A DNA stretch of 34,662 nt from Dongia mobilis (GTDB taxonomy: Bacteria > Pseudomonadota > Alphaproteobacteria > Dongiales > Dongiaceae). Numbering within the stretch: the first letter of the stretch is position 1; every line of letters starts with the position of its first letter. This document shows positions 26,757 through 34,520 of this stretch, piece after piece. Both the position numbers and the translations under genes were made by a program. The notes beneath the pieces were generated by a model, which worked only from the letters and a program-made list of their open reading frames with translations, did no database searches and was not told where the DNA came from. The stretch spans positions 1 to 34,662 of the forward strand of contig NZ_CAMDRA010000019.1 of NCBI RefSeq assembly GCF_945906275.1, given 5' to 3'.

Positions 26757-28742
26757 CTATTCGCCGGCCGCGGGCAGGGCCTGCGCCACATGGCTGCGGC
26801 TGGGTGCGCCGACGCGGTAGCGCCGGTCGCTGAGCGAGACGATGCCGCCCAGCACCATCAGCAGGCAGCCCGACCAGATCCACGGCACCAGCGGCTCCTC
26901 ATAGATGCGCACGGTCCAGGCGCCCTTGCCGTCACCCTCGCCGACCACGGCATAAAGATCGCCGATCAGATGCGATTCGATGGCGGCCTCGGTGGTCGGC
27001 ATCGGCTGCACCATATATTGCCGCCGCTCCGGATAGAGGTCGGTATAGAAAGCGCCGTCCTTCATCACCTTGAAATGCGCGCGCTCGGCGATGTAATTCT
27101 CGCCGCGCGCCGGCGTCACACCCTGCAGCACATAGCTGAAGCTGCCGATAGTGAGGCTGTCATTGGGCTTCATCTGGCGCACCTCCTCGCTCTTCCAGGC
27201 GGAAGAGGCCGTGATGCCGATGATGGCGACGGCAAGGCCCGCATGGGCAAGGCTCATCCCATAGGCCGCGCGCGGCAGATGGACGGCGCGCCGCAACGAC
27301 GCACCCAGGCCGATGCGAAACAGGCGGATGCGCTCGGCCCATTCGGTGAAGGTCGCAGCCAGCATCCAGGCGCCGAGGCCGATGCCGGCCGCGGCCAACG
27401 CCTGCTTGCCGAAATCGATCCACAGTGCCACCCCCATGGCGGCGATGGCGAAGCCGCCCGCCAGCCACAGCCGGTGCAGAGCACCTTTGAGGTCGCCGCG
27501 CTTCCAGCCCAGCAGCGGGCCGATGCCGGCAAGGGCGATAAGCGGCATCGCCAGCGGCACGAAGGTCGCCGTGTAATAGGGTGTCCCCACCGAGACCGAC
27601 CCGCCGCCCAGGATATCGAGGGCGAGGGGATAGAGCGTGCCCAGCAGCACCGTGGCGGTCGCCGTCGCCAGCAGCAGATTGTTGAGCATGAGCGCGCCTT
27701 CGCGACTCACCGGCGCGAACAGGCCGCCAGCTTTCAGGGTCGGCGCCCGCCAGGCAAAGAGGGTGAGCGATCCGCCGAGCGCCAGCGCCAGGATGCCGAG
27801 GATGAACAGGCCGCGCGCCGGATCCTGCGCAAAGGCATGGACCGAGGTGATGACGCCGGAGCGCACAAGGAAGGTGCCGAGCAGCGAGAAGCCGAAGGTG
27901 AGGATGGCGAGCAGCAGCGTCCAGGCCTTGAGCGCATCGCGCTTCTCGACCACGATCGCCGAATGCAGCAGCGCCGTCCCCATCAGCCAGGGCATGAAGC
28001 TTGCGTTCTCGACCGGATCCCAGAACCACCAGCCGCCCCAGCCGAGCTCGTAATAGGCCCAGCGCGCGCCGAGCGCGATGCCGCCGGTGAGGCACACCCA
28101 GGACAAGAGGGTCCAGGGCCGTACCCAGCGCGCCCAGGCGGCGTCGATCTTGCCTTCGATGAGCGCCGCCACGGCGAAGGAGAACGCCATCGAGAAGCCG
28201 ACATAGCCGATGTAGAGCATGGGCGGATGGAAGGCGAGGCCTGGATCCTGCAGCAACGGGTTGAGCTCCTGCCCCTCAAGCGGTGCGGGCGAGAGGCGCG
28301 CGAACGGGTTCGAGGTGAACAAGGCGAACAGGATGAAGGCGCTGCCGATCATCGCCTGCACGGCGAGGGCGCGGGCTTTGAGGCGCGGTGGCAGATTGTC
28401 GCCGAAGAACGCGACCAGCGCGCCGAAGAAGCTGAGGATCAGCACCCACAGCAGCAGCGACCCTTCATGCTGGCCCCAGGCGGCGGCGATCTTGTAGATG
28501 AGCGGCGTCTGCGAATGGGCATGCTGATAGACCACCAGCACCGAGAAATCAGCGACCACGAAGGCGTGGATCAGCGCGCCATAGGCAATGAGCAGAAAGG
28601 CGAACTGGCCGAGGGCTGCCGGCTTTGCCAGCGCCATCCAGGCGCGGATGCCGCGCTGGGCGCCGATCAGCGGCAGGGTCGCCTGCGCCAGGGCCAGCAC
28701 CAGTGCCAGGACCAAAGCGAAATGGCCGATTTCGATGATCAC
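26757..28742 (-). CDS. ccmF: Haem lyase / cytochrome c maturation protein CcmF
   Basis: Large membrane protein, 661 residues and about 15 helices, that joins haem from CcmE to apocytochrome c. The WWD haem-handling region is GWGGWWFWDPVENASFMPWL (about 234-253). Other landmarks are AAWGQHEGSLLLWVLIL near residue 90 and FHPPMLYIGYVGFSMAFSFA near 171-190. The C-terminal periplasmic part carries RRQYMVQPMPTTEAAI. Four bases of overlap join it to ccmE upstream. Confidence 0.97.
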   Translation of the reverse strand: MIIEIGHFALVLALVLALAQATLPLIGAQRGIRAWMALAKPAALGQFAFLLIAYGALIHAFVVADFSVLVVYQHAHSQTPLIYKIAAAWGQHEGSLLLWVLILSFFGALVAFFGDNLPPRLKARALAVQAMIGSAFILFALFTSNPFARLSPAPLEGQELNPLLQDPGLAFHPPMLYIGYVGFSMAFSFAVAALIEGKIDAAWARWVRPWTLLSWVCLTGGIALGARWAYYELGWGGWWFWDPVENASFMPWLMGTALLHSAIVVEKRDALKAWTLLLAILTFGFSLLGTFLVRSGVITSVHAFAQDPARGLFILGILALALGGSLTLFAWRAPTLKAGGLFAPVSREGALMLNNLLLATATATVLLGTLYPLALDILGGGSVSVGTPYYTATFVPLAMPLIALAGIGPLLGWKRGDLKGALHRLWLAGGFAIAAMGVALWIDFGKQALAAAGIGLGAWMLAATFTEWAERIRLFRIGLGASLRRAVHLPRAAYGMSLAHAGLAVAIIGITASSAWKSEEVRQMKPNDSLTIGSFSYVLQGVTPARGENYIAERAHFKVMKDGAFYTDLYPERRQYMVQPMPTTEAAIESHLIGDLYAVVGEGDGKGAWTVRIYEEPLVPWIWSGCLLMVLGGIVSLSDRRYRVGAPSRSHVAQALPAAGE

Positions 28743-29248
28743 GGGCTGTTTCCTTCGCCGCCGGTATCGGAACTTGCGCCGGGTACAATGGCCGGGCTCG
28801 CTGCGGTGCCGGCGCCTTCCTGCCAGCGGCCCGAAGCCTTCAACGCCTTGGCCACTTCCGGCGGCAGGTAATTCTCATCGTGCTTGGCCAGCACTTCGCT
28901 GGCGACGAAATTGCCGCTCTCGTTGAAGGTGCCCTGCACCACGACGCCCTGTCCCTCGCGGAACAGATCCGGCAACACGCCGCGATAGGCGATCGAGGTC
29001 GAGGCCTTGAGGTCGGTGATGCGGAAGCTGAAGGTGGCGCCGTCGCCGAGCTTGGTGACGCTGCCCGTTTCGACCAGGCCGCCCAGTCGGATGATGCGAC
29101 CGGGTGCCGGCTGCTCGGCGGCGATTTCGCTCGGACTGAAGAAGAACACCAGCTCGCGGTCGAACGCGTTCAACACCAGCGCGGTCGCCGTGCCGAGCAG
29201 GCCCAGGCTGATGAGGACGAGATAAAGCCGCAGCGTTTTGCGCTTCAT
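28739..29248 (-). CDS. ccmE: Periplasmic haem chaperone CcmE
   Basis: Carries haem covalently from CcmC to CcmF. It has 169 residues. A single anchor helix lies at about 8-28 (LYLVLISLGLLGTATALVL), followed by the OB-fold. The haem attachment motif HDENY is at 123-127, with His123 as the covalent ligand. The C-terminal tail is rich in glycine, serine and alanine, and flexible. The gene overlaps ccmF by four bases and lies 37 bases past ccmD. Confidence 0.97.
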   Translation of the reverse strand: MKRKTLRLYLVLISLGLLGTATALVLNAFDRELVFFFSPSEIAAEQPAPGRIIRLGGLVETGSVTKLGDGATFSFRITDLKASTSIAYRGVLPDLFREGQGVVVQGTFNESGNFVASEVLAKHDENYLPPEVAKALKASGRWQEGAGTAASPAIVPGASSDTGGEGNSP

Positions 29249-29285
29249 GGGGCCTGGTACTTCATGGGGTCTGGCGCTTCATTGA

Positions 29286-29459
29286 CTAAGCATCATTCTC
29301 GCGGGATTGGGCAACGGCCTGCAGCGCGCGTTCGACGGCGCGGCGCCGGCGCAGGCCATCGAACCAGACCGCCGCCAGGATCACGACGCCGGCGCCATAG
29401 GCCGGCCAGACATAGGCAGCATAACCGCCCATCGCAAGGAAGCTGCCGAGATCGATCAT
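29286..29459 (-). CDS. ccmD: Haem exporter protein CcmD
   Basis: A small membrane protein of 57 residues that helps release haem-loaded CcmE from the CcmABC complex. The start MIDLGSFLAMGGYAAYVWPA is the family signature, followed by a hydrophobic helix (AGVVILAAVW) and a basic stretch GLRRRRAVERAL at the cytosolic side. The stop is TAG at 29286-29288. It lies 27 bases past ccmC and 37 bases before ccmE. It is easily missed in annotation because of its size. Confidence 0.95.
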   Translation of the reverse strand: MIDLGSFLAMGGYAAYVWPAYGAGVVILAAVWFDGLRRRRAVERALQAVAQSRENDA

Positions 29460-29486
29460 CAGCCAATCCTCATAAGCCGGTCCTCA

Positions 29487-30224
29487 TCAGAATGGCTCCG
29501 TCTGGACGCGGTCGAACGCGGCGAGGCGCTGGTTGCGCAACTTCGCCTCCAGCAGCAGCGTGCGCATGCGCTCGATGAGGACCGCCAGCAGAAAAACATG
29601 GAAAGCCGCCGCCATGGTGAACAGCGGCCACAGCATGGAAGGATCGATGCTGGGCCCGTCCATGCGCGCGATCGAGGCCGGCTGGTGCAGCGTGTTCCAC
29701 CAATCGACCGAATACTTGATGATCGGCAGGTTGATGAGGCCAACCAACGCCAGCACCGCGGCCGAGCGCTGGCCGCGGCCGCGATCATCGAAGGCGCCCA
29801 GCAGGGCCATGTGGCCGAGATAAAGGAAGAACAGCAGCAGGAACGAGGTGAGGCGCGCATCCCAGACCCAATAGGTGCCCCACATCGGCTTGCCCCAGAG
29901 CGAACCGGTGATGAGGGCGAGGAGCGTGAAGGCGGCACCGATCGGCGAAATGGCCTCGGCCGCGATATCGGCCAGCGGATGCCGCCAGATCAGCGCCGAG
30001 GCGCTGGCGAGGCCCAGGATCAGATAGGCCAGCAACGCCATCCAGGCAGAGGGCACATGGATATACATGATGCGGACCGTCTCGCCCTGCTGGTAATCCG
30101 GCGGCGACCCGATCAGGGCCAGATAGAGCCCAAGCAAAAACCCCAGCGCCGTCAAGGCTTTGAGCCAGGGCTGGATCCGATTGGCCAGGCGCAGGAACCG
30201 GCCGGGATTGGCGAAACGATGCAT
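29487..30224 (-). CDS. ccmC: Haem exporter / cytochrome c maturation protein CcmC
   Basis: Polytopic membrane protein, 245 residues and six helices, that delivers haem to CcmE. The WWD motif reads MWGTYWVWDARLTS (about 114-127). The two periplasmic haem-ligand histidines expected in the family are seen as His56 in IMYIHVPSAWM and His180 in WWNTLHQPAS. It is the first gene of the ccmCDEFGHI run on this strand. The preceding lipoprotein gene separates it from ccmAB. Confidence 0.96.
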   Translation of the reverse strand: MHRFANPGRFLRLANRIQPWLKALTALGFLLGLYLALIGSPPDYQQGETVRIMYIHVPSAWMALLAYLILGLASASALIWRHPLADIAAEAISPIGAAFTLLALITGSLWGKPMWGTYWVWDARLTSFLLLFFLYLGHMALLGAFDDRGRGQRSAAVLALVGLINLPIIKYSVDWWNTLHQPASIARMDGPSIDPSMLWPLFTMAAAFHVFLLAVLIERMRTLLLEAKLRNQRLAAFDRVQTEPF

Positions 30225-30318
30225 GGCGGCGGTTATACAAGGCCCCGGACTCCAGTGCCAGAGGCAGTGTGGCGCAGGGGAATGAGGGAAACCCCTTATG
30301 GGCCGGTCCGTCCATCAC

Positions 30319-30356
30319 CATCCCACCCACCTTCAGGGGGGAGGCTAGGAGGGGGC
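30319..30356. repeat. GC-rich intergenic repeat, copy of the 6343-6378 unit
   Basis: The sequence matches the unit at 6343-6378 through the core CCTTCAGGGGG and a following AGG-TAGG-GGGGGC block, with a few base changes. It lies between ccmC and the lipoprotein gene. Confidence 0.6.
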
Positions 30357-30445
30357 TTGGGTGATGACTTGATGGGATTCGGACTGAGAGCGGCCCGTCG
30401 GTTGGTGGGGAAGCACTCAGCTGGAGAGCCCTTGCCCCACAAACG

Positions 30446-30477
30446 CCAGGGGCGCCACCTTGCGGTGACGCCCCTGG
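30446..30477 (-). terminator. Rho-independent-like terminator of the OmpA-family lipoprotein gene
   Basis: CCAGGGGCG at 30446-30454 pairs perfectly with CGCCCCTGG at 30469-30477, and CACC/GGTG extend the stem around a TTGC loop. It lies about 50 bases beyond the lipoprotein stop. On the minus strand a short CGTTTG follows, a weak T-run. It would separate the lipoprotein transcript from ccmC. Confidence 0.7.
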
Positions 30478-30529
30478 TTCAACACTTCAACCGAAAGACC
30501 CAGAAAGGTCTGGTCGGATCGTCGTGCGC

Positions 30530-31258
30530 TTACATGCCCTTGTTATAGGTACCATGCGGCTGCACGATGATGTCGACGCGACGGTTTTCCTGGCTCTCCG
30601 TGTTGTCGGTGCCTTCGGCTTCGCCAACGGCCTTGACCGAGACGTCGGCCGCGAGCGGCACGCCGGCATCTGACATGGCATCCATGACGGCCTTCGCACG
30701 ACGCTTGGCCAACGCAGCGTTGGAGTTCGTCGAACCGACGGTGTCGGTGTAGGCGTCGATCTGGACGTGGGCGATCGGATACTGGCTGAGGAAGTTGCCG
30801 GCATCGGTCATCGCCGCGGCTTCGCTCTCACGGATCTTGGCGCTGCCGGTGTCGAAGTAGACCGAAGTCTTCTGCGGGCCGACATCCTGCGGAACGTGCA
30901 GCGATTCGAGATAGGCGAGACGGGCGCGGATCGGGTCGAGGAAGCGGTTGAGCGCAGCTTCGGCCTTGGCGCGAAGCTCGGCGGCTTCTTCCGCGAGCTG
31001 GACGCCTTCCTGACGCAGCGGCAGGTTGGTGTAGAGATACGGCGCATCGGCATCGATGCTCGCCTTGATTTCCTCAGCCGTGCGGGCCTTGTCGCCAGCC
31101 TGGTTCAGGTTATAGAGCAAATCGCCGAAATCGCCTTCATAGGTCTTGTCGACATTCGCCTGAATGTTCGACAGGTCCGGTTCGCGGTTCGGTGCGGCGC
31201 AAGCGGTGACGGCAAGCAGAGCCGTGCCGAGCAGCGCGAGTTTGAAATAACGGTTCAT
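30530..31258 (-). CDS. OmpA-family lipoprotein
   Basis: A 242-residue outer-membrane lipoprotein. The signal peptide ends in the lipobox LLAVTAC with the lipidated Cys20. Residues about 100-150 look helical and charged (EEAAELRAKAEAALNRF). The C-terminal OmpA domain (about 145-235) contains VYFDTGSAKI, the peptidoglycan-contact Asp in DAYTDTVGSTNSN, the Arg in LAKRRAKAV and the closing NRRVDIIV. It likely links the envelope to peptidoglycan. It is not a standard Pal and has no tol genes nearby. It has its own terminator and AT-richer upstream region, and sits between ccmB and ccmC. An extension to 31468 has no basis. Confidence 0.9.
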   Translation of the reverse strand: MNRYFKLALLGTALLAVTACAAPNREPDLSNIQANVDKTYEGDFGDLLYNLNQAGDKARTAEEIKASIDADAPYLYTNLPLRQEGVQLAEEAAELRAKAEAALNRFLDPIRARLAYLESLHVPQDVGPQKTSVYFDTGSAKIRESEAAAMTDAGNFLSQYPIAHVQIDAYTDTVGSTNSNAALAKRRAKAVMDAMSDAGVPLAADVSVKAVGEAEGTDNTESQENRRVDIIVQPHGTYNKGM

Positions 31259-31538
31259 GGTTTGAAACACCCTGGGACGTTCACGTGAAGAGGTGCGATG
31301 ACAGCGGATCGCGACCGCCCGACATTTGGATGCCGGATGATTAAGCATATGCCGATTCAACTTAAGGAATCCACGTTGATTCGGGGTCTTTACGCAACCT
31401 GTGTCAAAATGCCCGCATCTGTTGCAGATAAGCCACAAAGATCGGCATCGAACGGTTTGTCGTCCCATTGCACGCGGGGTTCAACAGGGAACAACTTCCT
31501 GTGCGCGTCGTCACACCGGCGGCCAAGCGAGTGCGGCT
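31259..31538. promoter_or_regulatory. Promoter region of the OmpA-family lipoprotein gene
   Basis: A 280-base gap between ccmB and the lipoprotein gene. The stretch 31335-31412 is clearly AT-richer than its surroundings. On the minus strand TTGACA (31402-31407) is a perfect -35 hexamer, but a matching -10 is not obvious. I see no open frame or structured RNA of note. Confidence 0.45.
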
Positions 31539-32204
31539 TTAGCGCAACAGTTGGCGCAGCGCCATGGCCATCGCCCAGGGCACCAGCGCCAGGAAGGCAA
31601 GGTCGAGGGCGAGCAGCAGCTGCAGGGCGCTCAAGGGGCTCTCACCCTGGGCCACGGCGCTCACCGCCCCCATGCCCAGGATCAGAATAGGAATAAATAG
31701 CGGCAGAATGACGAAGGCCAGCAGCAGCCCGCCGCGCCGCGCCCCCAGGGTCAGGGCCGCCCCCAGCCCGCCCAGCAGTGAAAGGGCCGGTGTCACGGCC
31801 AAAAGCGCCAGCAGCAGGATGGGATAAAGGGACGCGGGCAGGTTGAGCAGCAGGCCGAGGAGCGGGGCCGCCACCAGCAGCGGCAGGCCGGTCATCAGCC
31901 AATGGCTGACCACCTTGGCAAGGCCCACCAGTTCCAGCGACAAAGGCGACAAGGCCAGGCCATCGAGGCTGCCATCCTCAAGGTCGCCGGCGAACAGCCG
32001 GTCGAGGGAGAGGAGGGAGGCCAGGGCCGCCATCGCCATGACGATCCCGGCGGCGATCCGGGCAAGCAGCTGCGGTTCCGGCCCCAGCGCGAAGGGGAAC
32101 AGGGCGCCCGCCGCCAGGAAGAACAGGACCACAACCAAGGCGTCAATTCCTTGACGGAAACCCAGACGCAAATCGCGGCGCAGCAGGGCAAAAAATGCGT
32201 TCAT
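31539..32204 (-). CDS. ccmB: Haem exporter membrane subunit CcmB
   Basis: Membrane subunit of the CcmAB ATPase, 221 residues with six helices, which uses ATP to free haem-CcmE from CcmC. The family start is FFALLRRDLRLGFRQGIDALVVVLFF, and SLDRLFAGDLEDGSLDGLALSPLSLE is the conserved cytosolic stretch. LLGGLGAALTLGARRGGLLLAFVILPLFIPILI is the typical last region. Its ATG overlaps the end of ccmA by four bases. Confidence 0.96.
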   Translation of the reverse strand: MNAFFALLRRDLRLGFRQGIDALVVVLFFLAAGALFPFALGPEPQLLARIAAGIVMAMAALASLLSLDRLFAGDLEDGSLDGLALSPLSLELVGLAKVVSHWLMTGLPLLVAAPLLGLLLNLPASLYPILLLALLAVTPALSLLGGLGAALTLGARRGGLLLAFVILPLFIPILILGMGAVSAVAQGESPLSALQLLLALDLAFLALVPWAMAMALRQLLR

Positions 32205-32860
32205 GCCGAGCCGCCCCCACCGAATTTTCCAGGGCTGGCCAATCCGGTGCCGAGGACCAGGGTCGTGACCTCGGGCAGGGCCAGATCGTCATGGCTCGAG
32301 ATGATGGCGATGCCGCCCGCCGCGCGGTGCCGGGTGATGAGGTCGAGGGCGAGCCTCTGCCCCGATGCATCAAGCGCCGTGCTGGGTTCGTCGAGCAGCC
32401 AGATCGGCACGGGCTTGAGCAGCAGGCGCGCAAGGCCAAAGCGCCGCTTCTGCCCGGCGGACAGATGCTGGGCCGGAAACGCGGCGCAGGGACCCAGGCC
32501 CACCTTGGCCAGCGCGTTCTCGACCGGCACCGTGGCGCCGACGAGATCCGCCCAGAATTGCAGATTTTCCAGCACCAGCAATTGCGGCTTCAAGGCATCG
32601 AGATGGCCCATATAGGCAAGGTCGCTGCGATAGCCGGCCCGGTCCGCCCGCACATCCTTGCCGCGCCAGGTGAGCTGCCCCGCTTCAGCCGGCAGCAACC
32701 CCGCGAGCAGTCGCAGCAGGCTCGACTTGCCGCTGCCATTGGGCCCGCGCAGCAGCAGCGCCTGCCCCGCTTGCAGCGTGAAATTGAGATCGCGGAACAG
32801 AAGCCGCTCCGCCCGCCGGCAGGCGATGCCTTGGGCGATGAGCTGATGGGAAGGCGTCAT
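32201..32860 (-). CDS. ccmA: Haem exporter ATP-binding subunit CcmA
   Basis: ABC ATPase of 219 residues. Walker A is GPNGSGKSS (39-47), the signature is LSAGQKRRFGLARLL, and Walker B is IWLLDEPSTALD. The family-specific YMGHLDALKPQLLVLENL replaces the usual Q-loop context. It opens the ccm locus, followed at once by ccmB. The upstream region holds an inverted palindromic repeat pair and the end of pmbA's downstream side. Confidence 0.96.
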   Translation of the reverse strand: MTPSHQLIAQGIACRRAERLLFRDLNFTLQAGQALLLRGPNGSGKSSLLRLLAGLLPAEAGQLTWRGKDVRADRAGYRSDLAYMGHLDALKPQLLVLENLQFWADLVGATVPVENALAKVGLGPCAAFPAQHLSAGQKRRFGLARLLLKPVPIWLLDEPSTALDASGQRLALDLITRHRAAGGIAIISSHDDLALPEVTTLVLGTGLASPGKFGGGGSA

Positions 32861-32894
32861 GCTGCGGTTTGATGGAACGGGGCCAAATAGAACC

Positions 32895-32978
32895 CGTCAT
32901 CCCCGGGCTTGACCCGGGGATCAGCTTCAACTGCCGTGCTGTCGCCGGCAGATCCCCGGGTCAAGCCCGGGGATGACG
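32895..32978. repeat. Inverted pair of identical 28-base palindromic repeats
   Basis: Units at 32895-32922 and 32951-32978 are exact reverse complements of each other over 28 bases, with a 28-base spacer. Each is itself a seven-base hairpin CCCCGGG-cttga-CCCGGGG. They belong to the family seen at 13482-13572. They lie between pmbA and ccmA, which are on the same strand. The pair can form a very stable large stem in transcripts and may stop transcription from pmbA. Confidence 0.9.
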
Positions 32979-33028
32979 AAAAAAGGTGCTCAATCATCTG
33001 CGCTTCCCCCGCGCGGACTATAGCAGGA

Positions 33029-34369
33029 TTACGCCCCCGCGAGGGTCATGCCGTCGATGCGGAGTGTGGGTGCGTTGGTGCCGTATTTGAAGGTGAGGTC
33101 GTCGGCCGGCGTCACATGCTGGAAGATCTCTTTGAGATTGCTGGCCAGCGTCACCTCCGAGACCGGATAGGCAAGCTCGCCATTCTCGATCCAGAAGCCG
33201 GCCGCCCCCCGGCTGTAATCGCCGGTCACACCATTGACGCCCGACCCGATCATCTCTGTCACATAGAGCCCCTGTTTGATCTCGCCGATCAGCTGCTGTC
33301 GGCTGATCTTGCCAGCCGCCATATGCACGTTGCTGGGGGCGGGCGACGGCGGGCTCGACGTCCCGCGCGAGGCATGGCCGTTCGACACCAATCCCAATTG
33401 CCGCGCGGACCGGCAGTCGAGTAGCCACATGGTGAGGCGCCCATTGTCGATGAGCTTGGCCATCGTTGTCGGCAGCCCCTCGCCGTCGAACGGGCGCGAG
33501 CGCAGGCCCCGATGGCGGTGCGGATCGTCGATAATGTCGATGCCGGCGGCAAAGATATCCTTGCCCAGGCTGTCTTTCAGGAACGAGGTGCCGCGCGCGA
33601 TGCCGGCCCCGTTGATGGCGCCAACAAGATGGCCGACGATCGAATTGCTGATCCTGGGATCGAGCACCACCGGCACCACCGCCGTCTTGGCCTTACGGGG
33701 ATTGAGCCGCCGCACAGCCCGCTCGCCCGCCGATCTGCCCAGCTTCACCGGGTCTTCGAGGTCGGCAAGATAGACGGTCGAGCTGTAATCGTAATCGCGT
33801 TCCATGCCGGTGCCTTCGCCGGCCAGCACCGAGACGGAGAGGCCGAAATGGCTGCTGGAATAGGCGCCCTGGAATCCGTTGCTGGCGGCGATGGCGACAT
33901 CGGAGCGGCCATAGCCGGCTTCCGCCCCTTCGGAATTGGTGACGCCCTTGACACTGCGCGCCGCATCCTCCGCCGCGCGCACCATCTCGGTGAGCTGGGC
34001 TTCCGAGGGATCGGTATCGTCGCACATGTCGAGGGTCGGCCAGTTTTTCGCCAGCTGGCTCGCATCGGCGAGGCCGCAATGCGGGTCTTCCGGCACGGCC
34101 TTTGCCATGGCGACGGCGCGGGCGGTGAGTTCGGCCAATGAGCCGGTCGCGAAATCGCTGGTCGAGACGATCGCCTGACGCTTGCCGACGAAGACCCGCA
34201 GGCCCAGATCCTGGCTCTCCGCCCGCTCCAGCTTCTCCTTGGCGCCGAGGCGTTCGCCCAGGGACAGGGAGATGCTGCGGCCGATCAGCGCGTCGGCGGA
34301 GTCGGCGCCGGCGGCCTTGGCCTTGGTAAGCACGGTCTCGAGAAGGGCAAGCTGATCGGAACTAGACAT
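33029..34369 (-). CDS. pmbA: TldE/PmbA-family protein (metalloprotease partner)
   Basis: A 446-residue protein of the TldD/PmbA family. TldE (PmbA) works with TldD to cut peptides such as microcin B17 precursor. Only TldD carries HExxxH, and no such motif is visible here, which supports TldE. Family stretches include SLGERLGAKEKLERAESQDLGLRVFVGKRQA near residue 33, YDYSSTVYLADLEDP, PVVLDPRISNSIVGHLVGAINGAGIARG, and the late GVNGVTGDYSRGAAGFWIENGE. The ATG at 34369 is preceded by AAAGAG. The frame runs upstream to 34561 into IS sequence, but this extension is not coding. No tldD is in the window. Confidence 0.94.
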   Translation of the reverse strand: MSSSDQLALLETVLTKAKAAGADSADALIGRSISLSLGERLGAKEKLERAESQDLGLRVFVGKRQAIVSTSDFATGSLAELTARAVAMAKAVPEDPHCGLADASQLAKNWPTLDMCDDTDPSEAQLTEMVRAAEDAARSVKGVTNSEGAEAGYGRSDVAIAASNGFQGAYSSSHFGLSVSVLAGEGTGMERDYDYSSTVYLADLEDPVKLGRSAGERAVRRLNPRKAKTAVVPVVLDPRISNSIVGHLVGAINGAGIARGTSFLKDSLGKDIFAAGIDIIDDPHRHRGLRSRPFDGEGLPTTMAKLIDNGRLTMWLLDCRSARQLGLVSNGHASRGTSSPPSPAPSNVHMAAGKISRQQLIGEIKQGLYVTEMIGSGVNGVTGDYSRGAAGFWIENGELAYPVSEVTLASNLKEIFQHVTPADDLTFKYGTNAPTLRIDGMTLAGA

Positions 34370-34520
34370 AAGCTCTTTCGCAGATTGGGGGGAGGCGGGC
34401 ACCTGATAGATGGGCCCCGCCACAAGGTTCCGCAAGCTGGGACAAAGACGCGCAAAAGACAAGCCCCGCTTGCCAGAGCAGGGGACGGTCGCGTTAAAGG
34501 GATATACGCCCCAATCGTCA
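34370..34520. promoter_or_regulatory. Region between IS110-type transposase end and pmbA
   Basis: These 151 bases hold the pmbA ribosome binding site AAAGAG and presumably its promoter, and the outer non-coding end of the IS110-type element. A hairpin-like pair, CCCCGCT and AGCAGGGG, lies at about 34462-34483. IS110 elements often lack clear inverted repeats, so the border cannot be placed. Confidence 0.35.

Larger units (their letters stand above)
30225..30529. promoter_or_regulatory. Intergenic region upstream of ccmC with repeat and terminator
   Basis: These 305 bases hold a copy of the CCCACCCACCTTCAGG-type repeat (30319-30356) and the terminator of the lipoprotein gene (30446-30477). 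The remaining sequence towards ccmC (30225-30318) is the likely place of a ccmC promoter, but I cannot identify one. No gene is visible here. Confidence 0.4.

Noticed and set aside
26208-28871. An 887-codon open frame on the plus strand opposite ccmG and ccmF
   Set aside because: Its product is rich in Arg, Gln, His and Gly with no domain-like pattern, as expected from the antisense of GC-rich genes. ccmF and ccmG on the minus strand are certain.
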